From: Ohtaekwangia kribbensis
Lineage (GTDB): Bacteria; Bacteroidota; Bacteroidia; Cytophagales; Cyclobacteriaceae
Assembly: GCF_042676245.1 (NCBI RefSeq)
Contig: NZ_JBHTKA010000008.1
Location: 903,789-967,788, forward strand
Direction: 5' to 3'
DNA: 64,000 nucleotides
Shown here piece by piece: positions 45,685 to 54,092 of this stretch (positions within the stretch are counted from its first letter, which is position 1; each line of letters begins with the position of its first letter). The translations under genes and the position numbers were made by a program. A model generated the notes under the pieces. The model made no database searches. It had not been told where the DNA came from and saw nothing but the letters and a program-made list of their open reading frames with translations.

Positions 45685-46098
45685 ATGGGAAGAGTCCTGG
45701 CAATTGATTATGGCACCAAGCGAACCGGCATTGCAGTAACAGATGCCTTGCGCATTATTGCCACGCCTCTTGATACTGTTGCAACACCGGAGCTGCTCAA
45801 CTTTTTAAAAGCCTATTTGCAAAAGGAAACTGTTGACGAGTTTGTTGTGGGCATGCCCAAAACGCTCAAGAACGAAGACTCTGCCATAGCACCGTTGGTT
45901 CGAAAATTTGTAGAAGAACTCAAAAAGACTTTCCCGGATAAACCCGTTCATCTCGCAGACGAACGTTTCACCAGCAGTATAGCGATGCGCGCCATGATTG
46001 ACGGTGGTATGAAAAAGAAAGATCGCCAGGAAAAAGGTAATGTAGACAAGATCAGTGCTACCATTATACTGCAGTCTTTCCTCGATGCCGTCCGGTAG
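45685..46098 (+). CDS. ruvX: RuvX/YqgF Holliday junction resolvase family protein
   Basis: 137 residues with the RNase H-like fold: VLAIDYGTKRTGIAVTD at the start with the catalytic Asp, VVGMPKTLKNEDS in the middle, and LADERFTSSIAMRAM near the end. The family is linked to pre-16S rRNA maturation and recombination. Length is typical. It lies 30 nt downstream of the hemerythrin gene and may be cotranscribed. A 422-bp gap follows. Confidence 0.93.
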   Translation: MGRVLAIDYGTKRTGIAVTDALRIIATPLDTVATPELLNFLKAYLQKETVDEFVVGMPKTLKNEDSAIAPLVRKFVEELKKTFPDKPVHLADERFTSSIAMRAMIDGGMKKKDRQEKGNVDKISATIILQSFLDAVR

Positions 46099-46228
46099 CC
46101 ATGCCGTTGTTTGTAAGCGTTGCCCCGCTCTCCCATTCTATCACCACCCTATTAGCTAATTCTGAAATATTCATTTATACCTTAACCTGGTTATAACTGA
46201 ATCACCTGTAGAGGGTATTTTTCATTTC

Positions 46229-46249
46229 TATTTAGAAATACTCTAAATA
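46229..46249. promoter_or_regulatory. 21-bp palindrome, candidate metal-repressor operator
   Basis: TATTTAGA (46229-46236), spacer AATAC, TCTAAATA (46242-46249): two perfect 8-bp arms. It stands in the 422-bp gap (46099-46520) before the iron-receptor operon. The TTTAGA/TCTAAA arms look like DtxR/Fur-type dyads by eye. The first 130 bp of the gap show nothing else. Confidence 0.45.
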
Positions 46250-46327
46250 AATTATCAAGGTTTTGCTGTGGCTATGCCATATTTGAATCGTTCTGCATGA
46301 GTAGAATAAACAGGGCAACCAATTTAT

Positions 46328-46480
46328 GGGGAGGCTCCTTGTCAGGTTAAAGAAGATCGAATACTGTATATGACAAGGAGGCTCACCCACCAATGGACCA
46401 ATGGAGTGAGTATATGACCTGAATAAGGAAACCAGGGCTCTGCTTACCCACCGTGTTCTGGTTGGGGGCAGAGTTCCTTT
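46328..46480 (+). ncRNA. Structured leader RNA ending in a terminator-like hairpin, before the TonB receptor
   Basis: Two hairpins. Stem 1: CTCCTTGTCA (46335-46344) with TGACAAGGAG (46371-46380), extended outward by GAG/CTC and GGG/CCC with one mismatch and one bulge, to 46328-46388. Then a tandem octamer, ACCAATGG twice (46389-46404). Stem 2: GGGCTCTGC (46435-46443) with GCAGAGTTC (46468-46476), plus inner CCCACC/GGTTGGG, followed by a T-rich tail. The receptor ATG lies 40 nt later. This fits a riboswitch or attenuator, or a short independent RNA with its terminator. It matches no TPP, cobalamin, FMN or similar conserved core that I can see. A TAnnTTTG promoter was not identified in the gap. 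Confidence 0.5.
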
Positions 46481-46520
46481 TCTCTATAACAACCTGCACA
46501 TAAGCTACAACGAACACGAT

Positions 46521-48923
46521 ATGAAATATATCTACCTGTTTTTGATTTTAGTATTTCTCACAAGCCCGCTGCTGGTATGGAGCCAGTCAGGATCTATACG
46601 CGGTGTGGTAAAGACATCCGATGGTAATCCTGCAGAATTTGTAAACATCGCTATAGAAGGAACTGCCAAAGGAGATATAGCGGATAAGAACGGAAAATTC
46701 GAGATCAGAAATGTAGCACCCGGAAACTATATATTGGTTGCTTCTTTCATCGGACTTGAAAACACACAACGGTCTGTCGAAGTAAAAGCAGACGAAGTAA
46801 CAACGATAGATTTTATACTGAAAGAAAGTTCACAACAATTAGAAGAAGTTATCATTTCGGGCCGTGCGGTCCTCAACAAAGAAGATAATTATGTAGCGAA
46901 GATGCCGCTGCGTAAAATGGAGAACCCGCAGGTATATAACAGCGTATCATCTGAAATACTAAAGCAACAAGCCGTTACCAGTTACGATGATGCCTTTCGA
47001 AATATACCCGGAGTATTTCGCACCTGGGAATCAACCGGACGCGATGGCGATGGTGCATCATACTTTGCCTTGAGAGGATTGGAAGGACAACCCGCGCTGG
47101 TAAATGGTTTGCCTGGTATAACCAATGGTAATCTTGATCCGGCAAATGTAGAAGAGATACAGGTAATGAAAGGCCCGTCAGCAACATTGTTCGGAGCCAA
47201 TGCAACATCCTATACCAGCTATGGTGGCGTTATCAATACCATTACCAAGAAACCGTACTTTACTTCGGGTGGCGAGATTGGTTACAATGTTGGAAGCTTT
47301 GGATTGAATCGTGTTACCGCAGATATAAATGCTCCGCTCAGTCAGCAGAATAAAGTAGCACTGCGAATAAATGCAGCATATCATTCAGAAGGAAGTTTTC
47401 AGAATGCCGGTTTCAAGAAGTCATTCTTCCTGGCACCAACGCTTGCGTATGAAGTAAACGATCGCCTGAAGTTTTTGGTAGTAACAGAAATACTGCAGGA
47501 AGAGCGCGCAGTAGCGCCCGTATTCTTTCACTCCAATCGTGAAGAGCCGCTTACGTTTAAAACAATTGATGAGCTAAGTCTTAACCCGGAGCTATCATTC
47601 ACCAACAATGATCTTTCGATCAGAAACCCACGCACCAACCTGCAGGCGCAAATGGTATATAAATTATCAGACCAGTGGAGTTCACAAACCGTTTTATCGA
47701 GAGGCTCTGCTAAGTCCGATGGATATTATACCTATATATGGGCCGATGCTGAAGGCGATAACAACTTCAGTCAGTCTTTTACATACACAAAAGAAACTCG
47801 TACCACTACCGATATACAACAAAACTTTAATGGCGATTTTACTATCGGCAGCATGCGTAATCGCCTGTTGGTAGGCCTCGATTACTTTGAACAGGAAGCT
47901 GTGAACAACGGCCTCGGATATGTTTACGCTCGCACCGTTACCCCGCAGGGCATTAGTCCTTATACGGGTGAACAACTTGGTTCAGATTCTATATCAAGAC
48001 CCTATATTGATGCGTTGCTGGCAACAACATCGGTTAACAACAGCAAACTGCAGAACAAAACGTATGGAGCCTATATTTCCAACGTGCTCAACATTACACC
48101 AGCTATTACTTTAATGGCAGGTGTTCGTGCCGATTACTACGATTCGGAAGCGGAAGACTATGATCAGTTTGCATTATCGCCCAAGTTTGGCCTGGTATAC
48201 CAGCCTATACTTGATAGGGTATCTGTATTCGCGAATTACCAGAACTCCTTTAACAATGTAGCTCCGATGACTGTAGCCGATGAAGACGGCAGCAACCCAC
48301 GATTAAAAAATTTTGATCCGGAGCAGGCTAACCAATGGGAAGCAGGTGTAAAAACAAACCTGCTTAAAGACAGGTTGTTTGCAACGGTATCATACTACGA
48401 CATACGCATAAAGAACAAAGTGATTGGCGATGCTGGCAACTTCTATAACTATGTGCAGGGTGGTAAAGTAGAGAGCAAAGGTTTCGAATTGGATGTAACG
48501 GCTAATCTTTTTACCGGGCTTAGCGTAATCGCGGGCTATAGCCACAATGAGACAAAGAACATGGCCGGCTTCGGCACCGACTTCTATAGCGAGGCTGGAA
48601 GGGCACCTGGTGGACAGGGGCCGCAAGATCAGGTTAACCTGTGGGCTACTTATAAAGTAAGTAGCGGCAGTTTGCAAAATGCAGGCTTTGGTTTCGGTGG
48701 GAACTATGCCAGCGAATACCGCGTGATCGACAACAGTATAACCGGTGTGTTCGATTTGCCGAGCTATATCGTACTCAATGCAAGTGTATTTTATAGTCCC
48801 GAAAAATTCCGCATTGCCGTGAATGTAAATAATGTGCTGGACGAAGAATACTACATCGGCTATTGGTCGGTTAATCCGCAGAAGCCGCGCAACTTTGTGA
48901 TCAGCATGGCCTATAAGTTCTGA
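46521..48923 (+). CDS. TonB-dependent siderophore-type receptor
   Basis: 800 residues. Signal peptide (LFLILVFLTSPLLVWSQ), then a carboxypeptidase-regulatory-like domain (residues 25-112, GSIRGVVKTSDGNPAEFVNIAIEG pattern cut to GSIRGVVKTSDGNPAEF), the plug (about 125-235, with LRGLEGQPALVNGLPG and VEEIQVMKGPSATLFG) and a 22-strand barrel ending ISMAYKF. The plug motif and the neighbouring PepSY and small membrane proteins point to iron-siderophore uptake energised by TonB. It starts 40 nt after the structured leader, which may control it. The three genes downstream are tightly packed and likely cotranscribed. Confidence 0.93.
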   Translation: MKYIYLFLILVFLTSPLLVWSQSGSIRGVVKTSDGNPAEFVNIAIEGTAKGDIADKNGKFEIRNVAPGNYILVASFIGLENTQRSVEVKADEVTTIDFILKESSQQLEEVIISGRAVLNKEDNYVAKMPLRKMENPQVYNSVSSEILKQQAVTSYDDAFRNIPGVFRTWESTGRDGDGASYFALRGLEGQPALVNGLPGITNGNLDPANVEEIQVMKGPSATLFGANATSYTSYGGVINTITKKPYFTSGGEIGYNVGSFGLNRVTADINAPLSQQNKVALRINAAYHSEGSFQNAGFKKSFFLAPTLAYEVNDRLKFLVVTEILQEERAVAPVFFHSNREEPLTFKTIDELSLNPELSFTNNDLSIRNPRTNLQAQMVYKLSDQWSSQTVLSRGSAKSDGYYTYIWADAEGDNNFSQSFTYTKETRTTTDIQQNFNGDFTIGSMRNRLLVGLDYFEQEAVNNGLGYVYARTVTPQGISPYTGEQLGSDSISRPYIDALLATTSVNNSKLQNKTYGAYISNVLNITPAITLMAGVRADYYDSEAEDYDQFALSPKFGLVYQPILDRVSVFANYQNSFNNVAPMTVADEDGSNPRLKNFDPEQANQWEAGVKTNLLKDRLFATVSYYDIRIKNKVIGDAGNFYNYVQGGKVESKGFELDVTANLFTGLSVIAGYSHNETKNMAGFGTDFYSEAGRAPGGQGPQDQVNLWATYKVSSGSLQNAGFGFGGNYASEYRVIDNSITGVFDLPSYIVLNASVFYSPEKFRIAVNVNNVLDEEYYIGYWSVNPQKPRNFVISMAYKF

Positions 48924-48953
48924 CAGATATAGTTTATTTATTTCGATACGAGT

Positions 48954-49235
48954 ATGTATATACTAGTGGCCTCAACCCTGGTTTTGATAGCAGGATTCTA
49001 CGCACTCTACAACACATCCGAAAAGGCGGTGTTGCAGAAAGATCGTGTCAGTGTATGGTTGCAGCATAACCGGAACATCTCAAAAGTTATTGGCATACTT
49101 TTCCTGCTTATATCATTCGCATTGCTCGTAGCAGAGCAGGGTATAGGAGCAGGCATCCTTACGGGATTTATACTGTTGATGGCAGTGGGGTGTTTGATCA
49201 TTATTCTTTCTCCATTAATCTCGCACAAACACTGA
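48954..49235 (+). CDS. Small membrane protein, DUF3325-like
   Basis: 93 residues with three membrane spans (1-18, 42-62, 65-88). It resembles in size, span layout and position the DUF3325 proteins that accompany DUF3649 and PepSY genes in siderophore operons; the sequence match is by eye and weak. Probably a part of the iron-release or permease system of the inner membrane. 30 nt after the receptor, 1 nt before the next gene. Confidence 0.6.
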   Translation: MYILVASTLVLIAGFYALYNTSEKAVLQKDRVSVWLQHNRNISKVIGILFLLISFALLVAEQGIGAGILTGFILLMAVGCLIIILSPLISHKH

Positions 49236-49236
49236 T

Positions 49237-49542
49237 ATGCCGGCAAATCCTAAACATCTCACGGCATCGCCATGGCAACGGGCCGGTAAAATCTCAGCCG
49301 GTATATTGGGAGGCTATCTAGTTTCAGCAGCGGTACATGTCGCGTTTGCCGCGTGGTTCAATCATGTCAATGTGCTCATCACCTCTACTTTCTCCGGATT
49401 TATACTCTGGGTTGCCTTGATGGTGCTTGCCTTTTTAGCCAGAAGCGGTTGGCGCGTGTGGTTACTTTATATAGCACTTACACTGCTTTTTGGTGCTATA
49501 GCCTGGATGGGTAAAATGTACAACCCTAATTTTATGCATTGA
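49237..49542 (+). CDS. Small membrane protein, DUF3649-like
   Basis: 101 residues with three spans (about 19-40, 47-68, 72-92). The segment ILGGYLVSAAVHVAFAAW and RSGWRVWLLYIALTLL resemble DUF3649 (iron-transporter-like) proteins. The stop codon (49540-49542) shares one base with the next start, so translation is coupled to the PepSY protein. Function in iron uptake is inferred from the operon. Confidence 0.6.
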   Translation: MPANPKHLTASPWQRAGKISAGILGGYLVSAAVHVAFAAWFNHVNVLITSTFSGFILWVALMVLAFLARSGWRVWLLYIALTLLFGAIAWMGKMYNPNFMH

Positions 49543-51176
49543 TGGAAAAGAGACCATACAATATATTTTTCGATCTCCATACCGTAAGCGGCATTGTACT
49601 GAGTGTGTTGCTGTTCGTGATCTTCTTTGCCGGATCGTTTTCGTTCTTCCGCGATGAGATTGTGAACTGGGAACGAAATGAGACAGTAGCGTCCAAAGGA
49701 GCAATTGATATTAACGTTGATGCAGCACTCGATACAATCGCGAAGAAATATACTCTTTACGGACGCGAAGTATCCATCCACAAAGGATACGATGAGCGGA
49801 GAGTGCGAATAAACGTATCCGCCTCCATCGATACTACCAACAAGGAAGCAGGCGCTTTCTTATACATGGATACAAAAACATTTCAGTCACACGACTATAT
49901 ATCGTCTTACACCCTTGGAGAATTTTTATACCGCCTGCACTTCTTTGCACAGATACCGTACCCGGTTGGTTATTATCTGTCGGGCTTTACAGCGTTGTTC
50001 CTGTTCTTTATTGTACTTACCGGTATATTAATTCACTGGAAGAAGATCATCTCCAACTTTTACCTCTTCCGTCCTTTTGCAAAACTCAAAACAATATGGA
50101 CAGATGCTCACACAGCATTGGGAACGATCGGTTTGCCATTCCAGGTGGTATATGCTATTACCGGCGCATTCTTCATGATCAATATATTTCTGGTTATACC
50201 CGATGTACTTTTTCTGTATGATGGCGATCGCGAAAAGATATATGAAGACTTGGGCTACGCGCATCCGTCTTTCACATTCGAACATCAGAAACTGAATGCG
50301 CCCGTTACAGTCAATGCCATGGTGGCGGAAGTTGAACACAAGTGGAATAACTTTCATGTCACGGAAGTACACATCATGCACTATGGCGATAAAGCCATGC
50401 ATGTTATTGTTTCCGGGGAGCTGGAGCGCGCCACCAGGTTTACCGGCACAGGCGAGGTAACGTACAGGGCATCCACCGGTGAAATTGTTCATCAGAAAGA
50501 TCCATACGAGCCGACCACCTACCTGGATGGTGTAAAGAATATACTATACCGACTGCACTTTGCAGACTATGGTGGCTATGGCCTGAAGGTCGCGAGCTTT
50601 TTGTTAGGACTCCTTTCTTGCTTCGTTATCATCTCCGGCATTCTGATATGGCTGGAAGCGCGGAACAAAAAGAACGTTCCGGAAAAGAAGAAGCGATTCA
50701 ATAACAAAGTGAGCAATATATACCTGGCCATCTGCCTGGCAATGTACCCGGTTACAGCATTGGCATTTATAGTAGTCCGTTTTCTTCCGGCCGATCTTGG
50801 CACATCGCGTCAACCCATTCTGTACAGTGTATATTTTGGAAGCTGGTTACTACTGTCCATTTTCCTTTCGTGGAAGCAGAGCAACTTCTATATCAACAAG
50901 TATACATTGTTGTCGGGTGCTATACTCGGCATGGTCATACCGGTGGTGAATGGTGTTTCAACCGGAAACTGGATCTGGTATACGATGACGCACCGGCACT
51001 TCGATATTTTTATAGTCGATGCCTTGTGGATAGGACTTTCGTTGATTTCTTTTTACACCGTGTACCGGTTAAAGAGCGTTAAGCCATCGCCTGGAGAGGA
51101 AGACCCGTCAGCGGAAGACACGATCGAACCTCCGGCAAAAAAGAGTCCACGGGTTGTAACGGAAACCATACTCTGA
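49542..51176 (+). CDS. PepSY-associated membrane protein of iron uptake
   Basis: 544 residues. The first helix (LHTVSGIVLSVLLFVIFFAGSFSFF) and the later spans (FTALFLFFIVLTGILIHW; FQVVYAITGAFFMINIF; ASFLLGLLSCFVIISGILIW plus about four C-terminal spans) match the PepSY-TM layout, with periplasmic PepSY-like segments between. Such proteins in siderophore operons are suspected ferric-siderophore reductases of the inner membrane; conserved His residues in spans support haem binding, but this is inference. I start at ATG 49542 (MEKRPYN), not at TTG 49539. Last gene of the operon. Confidence 0.85.
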   Translation: MEKRPYNIFFDLHTVSGIVLSVLLFVIFFAGSFSFFRDEIVNWERNETVASKGAIDINVDAALDTIAKKYTLYGREVSIHKGYDERRVRINVSASIDTTNKEAGAFLYMDTKTFQSHDYISSYTLGEFLYRLHFFAQIPYPVGYYLSGFTALFLFFIVLTGILIHWKKIISNFYLFRPFAKLKTIWTDAHTALGTIGLPFQVVYAITGAFFMINIFLVIPDVLFLYDGDREKIYEDLGYAHPSFTFEHQKLNAPVTVNAMVAEVEHKWNNFHVTEVHIMHYGDKAMHVIVSGELERATRFTGTGEVTYRASTGEIVHQKDPYEPTTYLDGVKNILYRLHFADYGGYGLKVASFLLGLLSCFVIISGILIWLEARNKKNVPEKKKRFNNKVSNIYLAICLAMYPVTALAFIVVRFLPADLGTSRQPILYSVYFGSWLLLSIFLSWKQSNFYINKYTLLSGAILGMVIPVVNGVSTGNWIWYTMTHRHFDIFIVDALWIGLSLISFYTVYRLKSVKPSPGEEDPSAEDTIEPPAKKSPRVVTETIL

Positions 51177-51263
51177 GTCATAACCTTCTTTTTCTACCCG
51201 GCTTTTTATTTTTTTCCTGTTAACCGACACCCGTTAACGAATAACTTTTTAACGGATAACGAT

Positions 51264-51271
51264 TAACTTTG
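51264..51271 (+). promoter_or_regulatory. -7 element of def
   Basis: TAACTTTG, exact TAnnTTTG, ends 5 nt before the ATG of def (51277), so the transcript would begin at about the start codon. TAACG-rich repeats precede it (51221-51268). Confidence 0.5.
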
Positions 51272-51276
51272 CCCCC

Positions 51277-51831
51277 ATGATTTATCCGATAGTAATGTAT
51301 GGCGACCCGGTGCTTCGCCAACGCGCAAAAGATATTGAACAGGGCACAGATCTGAAGATGTTGATCGATGACATGTTTGAAACCATGCACGGGGCCAGTG
51401 GTATAGGCCTGGCAGCTCCGCAGATTGGCAAGAGCATCCGCCTGTTTGTAGTAGATGGTACTGTGCTGGAAGATGAAGAAGGCATGGAAAATTTTAAGAA
51501 GGCTTTTGTTAACCCGGAGATACTGGAAGAAGTAGGCACTCCGTGGGAGTTTGAAGAAGGCTGCCTGAGTATACCCAACATCCGTGAAAACGTTTCGCGT
51601 AAAGAACGACTGAAGATCCGTTACTACGATGAGAACTGGAACCTGCACGAAGAAGAATACGATGGCATGAAGGCACGTATCATCCAGCACGAGTACGACC
51701 ATATTGAAGGAAAACTTTTTGTAGACTATCTGCCGGCTTTGAAGAAGCGTTTGCTGAAAGGTAAACTCGCTGATATATCCAAAGGCAAAGTCGATACCGA
51801 GTATAGAATCATTGCTCCGCTTAAAAAGTAA
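51277..51831 (+). CDS. def: Peptide deformylase
   Basis: 184 residues with the three family motifs: GIGLAAPQIG, EEGCLSIP (metal-binding Cys) and QHEYDHIEGKLF (two metal-binding His and the catalytic Glu). It removes the formyl group from nascent N-termini. Length is normal. The aminotransferase gene follows after 27 nt. ATG 51277 is only 5 nt after a TAACTTTG promoter element. Confidence 0.97.
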   Translation: MIYPIVMYGDPVLRQRAKDIEQGTDLKMLIDDMFETMHGASGIGLAAPQIGKSIRLFVVDGTVLEDEEGMENFKKAFVNPEILEEVGTPWEFEEGCLSIPNIRENVSRKERLKIRYYDENWNLHEEEYDGMKARIIQHEYDHIEGKLFVDYLPALKKRLLKGKLADISKGKVDTEYRIIAPLKK

Positions 51832-51858
51832 TGTTCACGCTGTAAGTCCGGTGTATAT

Positions 51859-53001
51859 ATGAACATTCCTTCGCGCTTGCCCGATGTAGGTACTTCTATA
51901 TTTTCAGTCATGTCGAAGATGGCGCTGGACAACGGTGCCATTAATCTTTCACAGGGCTTCCCTGACTTTAGCATTGACGAAAAAATTATCCAGCTGGTAA
52001 GCCGGTATATGCTGGAAGGAAACAACCAGTATGCACCGATGCCCGGCACACCTGCCTTGCGCACCATCATAGCGCAGGTGGTAGAAGCAACCTATGGCCG
52101 GAAGATCGATGCGGAAACCGAAATTACCATTACAGCCGGAGCTACCGAAGGTATATTTTCGATCATCGCGGCCTTTATCAGCGCAAGCGATGAAGTAATT
52201 TTGTTCGATCCGTCTTACGATTCCTATAGTCCTGCCATACGCCTCAACGGAGGGATACCGGTTCACATCAATGTATATCCTCCTGATTTCTCTATTGATT
52301 GGGATGCTGTGCGTGCTAAAATTACTCCGCGCACCCGCATGGTCATGATCAACACTCCGCATAACCCGTGCGGCTCTGTGTTGCATGAACGTGACTTGCT
52401 GGAACTGGAAAAGATTGTACTCGAGCACAACCTGCTCGTGTTAAGCGATGAGGTATACGAACGCCTCATATTCGATGGACTCACGCACCAAAGTGTACTG
52501 CGTTACCCGGCACTGGCCTCACGGAGTCTTGCCGTGTTTTCATTCGGGAAGACATTTCATGCTACCGGGTGGAAAGCAGGTTATGTAGTAGCACCTGAAT
52601 ATCTCACCAAAGAAGTTCGGAAGACACACCAGTTCATTGTGTTCAGTGTAAACACACCGGTACAGCTTGCACTGGCGGAGTATATGCGCACTCCGGAACA
52701 TTACCAGTCGCTCGGAAAATTTTACCAGCAGAAGCGCGATTTCTTTTTGAAGCAGATCGAAGGTTCATCGTTCGAACCGTTGCCGTGCAGTGGCTCGTAC
52801 TTTCAGGTAGTGTCGTATAAAAATATTTCTAAAAAGAGTGATGTGGCGATGGCCGAAGACCTGACAAAGAATTTCAAGGTGGCTGCCATTCCGGTTTCTG
52901 TTTTCTACAATGACAAAACCGATAATCATTTGCTGCGCTTTTGTTTTGCCAAAAAAGAAGAAACGCTGGCAAAAGCAGGCGAGATACTGCGCAAGATATA
53001 G
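51859..53001 (+). CDS. Methionine-type PLP aminotransferase
   Basis: 380 residues, class I/II aminotransferase. PLP-binding features are visible: INTPHNPCGSVL, LSDEVYERLIFDG and the lysine in FSFGKTFHATGWKAGY (about residue 231). Similar enzymes (YbdL/MtnE type) use methionine or glutamine as donors. The nitrilase-type omega-amidase gene follows 81 nt later, so the pair would recycle 2-oxo-4-methylthiobutanoate with glutamine and drain 2-oxoglutaramate; this pathway link is inference from synteny. Confidence 0.88.
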   Translation: MNIPSRLPDVGTSIFSVMSKMALDNGAINLSQGFPDFSIDEKIIQLVSRYMLEGNNQYAPMPGTPALRTIIAQVVEATYGRKIDAETEITITAGATEGIFSIIAAFISASDEVILFDPSYDSYSPAIRLNGGIPVHINVYPPDFSIDWDAVRAKITPRTRMVMINTPHNPCGSVLHERDLLELEKIVLEHNLLVLSDEVYERLIFDGLTHQSVLRYPALASRSLAVFSFGKTFHATGWKAGYVVAPEYLTKEVRKTHQFIVFSVNTPVQLALAEYMRTPEHYQSLGKFYQQKRDFFLKQIEGSSFEPLPCSGSYFQVVSYKNISKKSDVAMAEDLTKNFKVAAIPVSVFYNDKTDNHLLRFCFAKKEETLAKAGEILRKI

Positions 53002-53082
53002 CAACATTGCAGTCCATTCGCAAAAGTTTCCTTAGACAAATTCCGGTTCATTGCGTTTCTTTGCAGGCGAAATCCACAAGCC

Positions 53083-53904
53083 ATGCAGGACCTTAAAATT
53101 ACGCTGATCCAATCCGATTTGCACTGGGAAGACATCGAAGCTAATCTGGCGATGTTCGAGGAGAAGATCTGGCAGATCCCCGGTTCCACGGACGTGATCG
53201 TGCTCCCCGAAATGTTTACAACCGGTTTTACCATGGCCGCTCCTAAAAAAGCGGAACTTATGAACATGCGCACGTTCAAGTGGATGAGACAAATGGCCGA
53301 TCAGACCGGAGCGCTTATACTCGGTAGCTATATTGTAAGTGTACACGACCGTTACTACAACCGCCTGCTCTGGATGGAGCCCGGAGGAAATTTCAAGACA
53401 TACGACAAGCGCCACCTTTTCAGAATGGAGAACGAGCACAAGACTTACTCTGCCGGAGAGAGTCTGCTCATTGGTACCTGGAGAGGTTGGAAGATATGCC
53501 CGCTGATCTGTTACGACCTGCGCTTCCCGGTGTGGAGCCGTAATCGTTGGGATCGGGTCAATCAAAAGTTATCGTACGATGTGGCTATCTATGTTGCCAA
53601 CTGGCCGGTTACACGCATCGAGATGTGGGACACCCTGCTGAAGGCACGTGCCATTGAAAACCTGAGCTATGTAGTAGGTGTGAATCGTGTGGGGCAGGAT
53701 GATCACGGTATAGAATATAACGGTCACTCTTCGATTATCAGTCCGAAAGGCGAAGTGATTTATACCAATGAAGGCGGAGAAGCCGTGCGCACTATGGAAC
53801 TAAGCGCGAATGCACTGCACGCTTTCCGCGATCGCTTTCCGGCCTATATTGATGCCGATGATTTTACCATTGAGTTTGAAGAGTACGAGGAATCAGAATT
53901 CTGA
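53083..53904 (+). CDS. Nitrilase-family amidohydrolase, omega-amidase-like
   Basis: 273 residues with the Glu-Lys-Cys triad of the nitrilase superfamily: Glu in VIVLPEMFTTGF (about 42), Lys in TYDKRHLF (about 108), Cys143 in PLICYDLRFPVW. Length and motifs match YafV/Nit2-like omega-amidases, which hydrolyse 2-oxoglutaramate to 2-oxoglutarate and ammonia. Its neighbour is a methionine-type aminotransferase. A terminator follows at 53940-53970. Confidence 0.9.
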   Translation: MQDLKITLIQSDLHWEDIEANLAMFEEKIWQIPGSTDVIVLPEMFTTGFTMAAPKKAELMNMRTFKWMRQMADQTGALILGSYIVSVHDRYYNRLLWMEPGGNFKTYDKRHLFRMENEHKTYSAGESLLIGTWRGWKICPLICYDLRFPVWSRNRWDRVNQKLSYDVAIYVANWPVTRIEMWDTLLKARAIENLSYVVGVNRVGQDDHGIEYNGHSSIISPKGEVIYTNEGGEAVRTMELSANALHAFRDRFPAYIDADDFTIEFEEYEESEF

Positions 53905-53939
53905 TCCTGATTACACTTCGCGATTAAGTATACATGATG

Positions 53940-53970
53940 AGGCTCTGGTAATGCAGGGCCTTTTCTTTTT
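53940..53970 (+). terminator. Terminator after the omega-amidase gene
   Basis: AGGCTCTG (53940-53947) pairs with CAGGGCCT (53954-53961), one T-G wobble, followed by a T-rich tail of nine nucleotides. It separates this unit from purH. Confidence 0.75.
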
Positions 53971-54049
53971 AACCCGCGGCAGACCCTACGGGCATTTGAT
54001 TTCGTGAAGAAAATTCGGACGGCTCCTTCTTAAATCGTGCATCAAAAAC

Positions 54050-54057
54050 TACTTTTG
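54050..54057 (+). promoter_or_regulatory. -7 element of purH
   Basis: TACTTTTG matches TAnnTTTG exactly and lies 35 nt upstream of ATG 54093. No TTG at the expected -33 position. Confidence 0.45.
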
Positions 54058-54092
54058 CACCTCATTTTAAATTACTAAATCTATTCCTGAAC

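Noticed and set aside
46389..46404. Two ACCAATGG octamers as a CRISPR or transposon repeat
   Set aside because: Only two copies in tandem without spacers, and no cas genes or transposase nearby.
46389..46440. Weak similarity to the TPP riboswitch end (ACCTGA, later ACCAG)
   Set aside because: The CTGAGA motif and the CTGGATAATACCAG-type stem are missing, so a TPP riboswitch is not supported.
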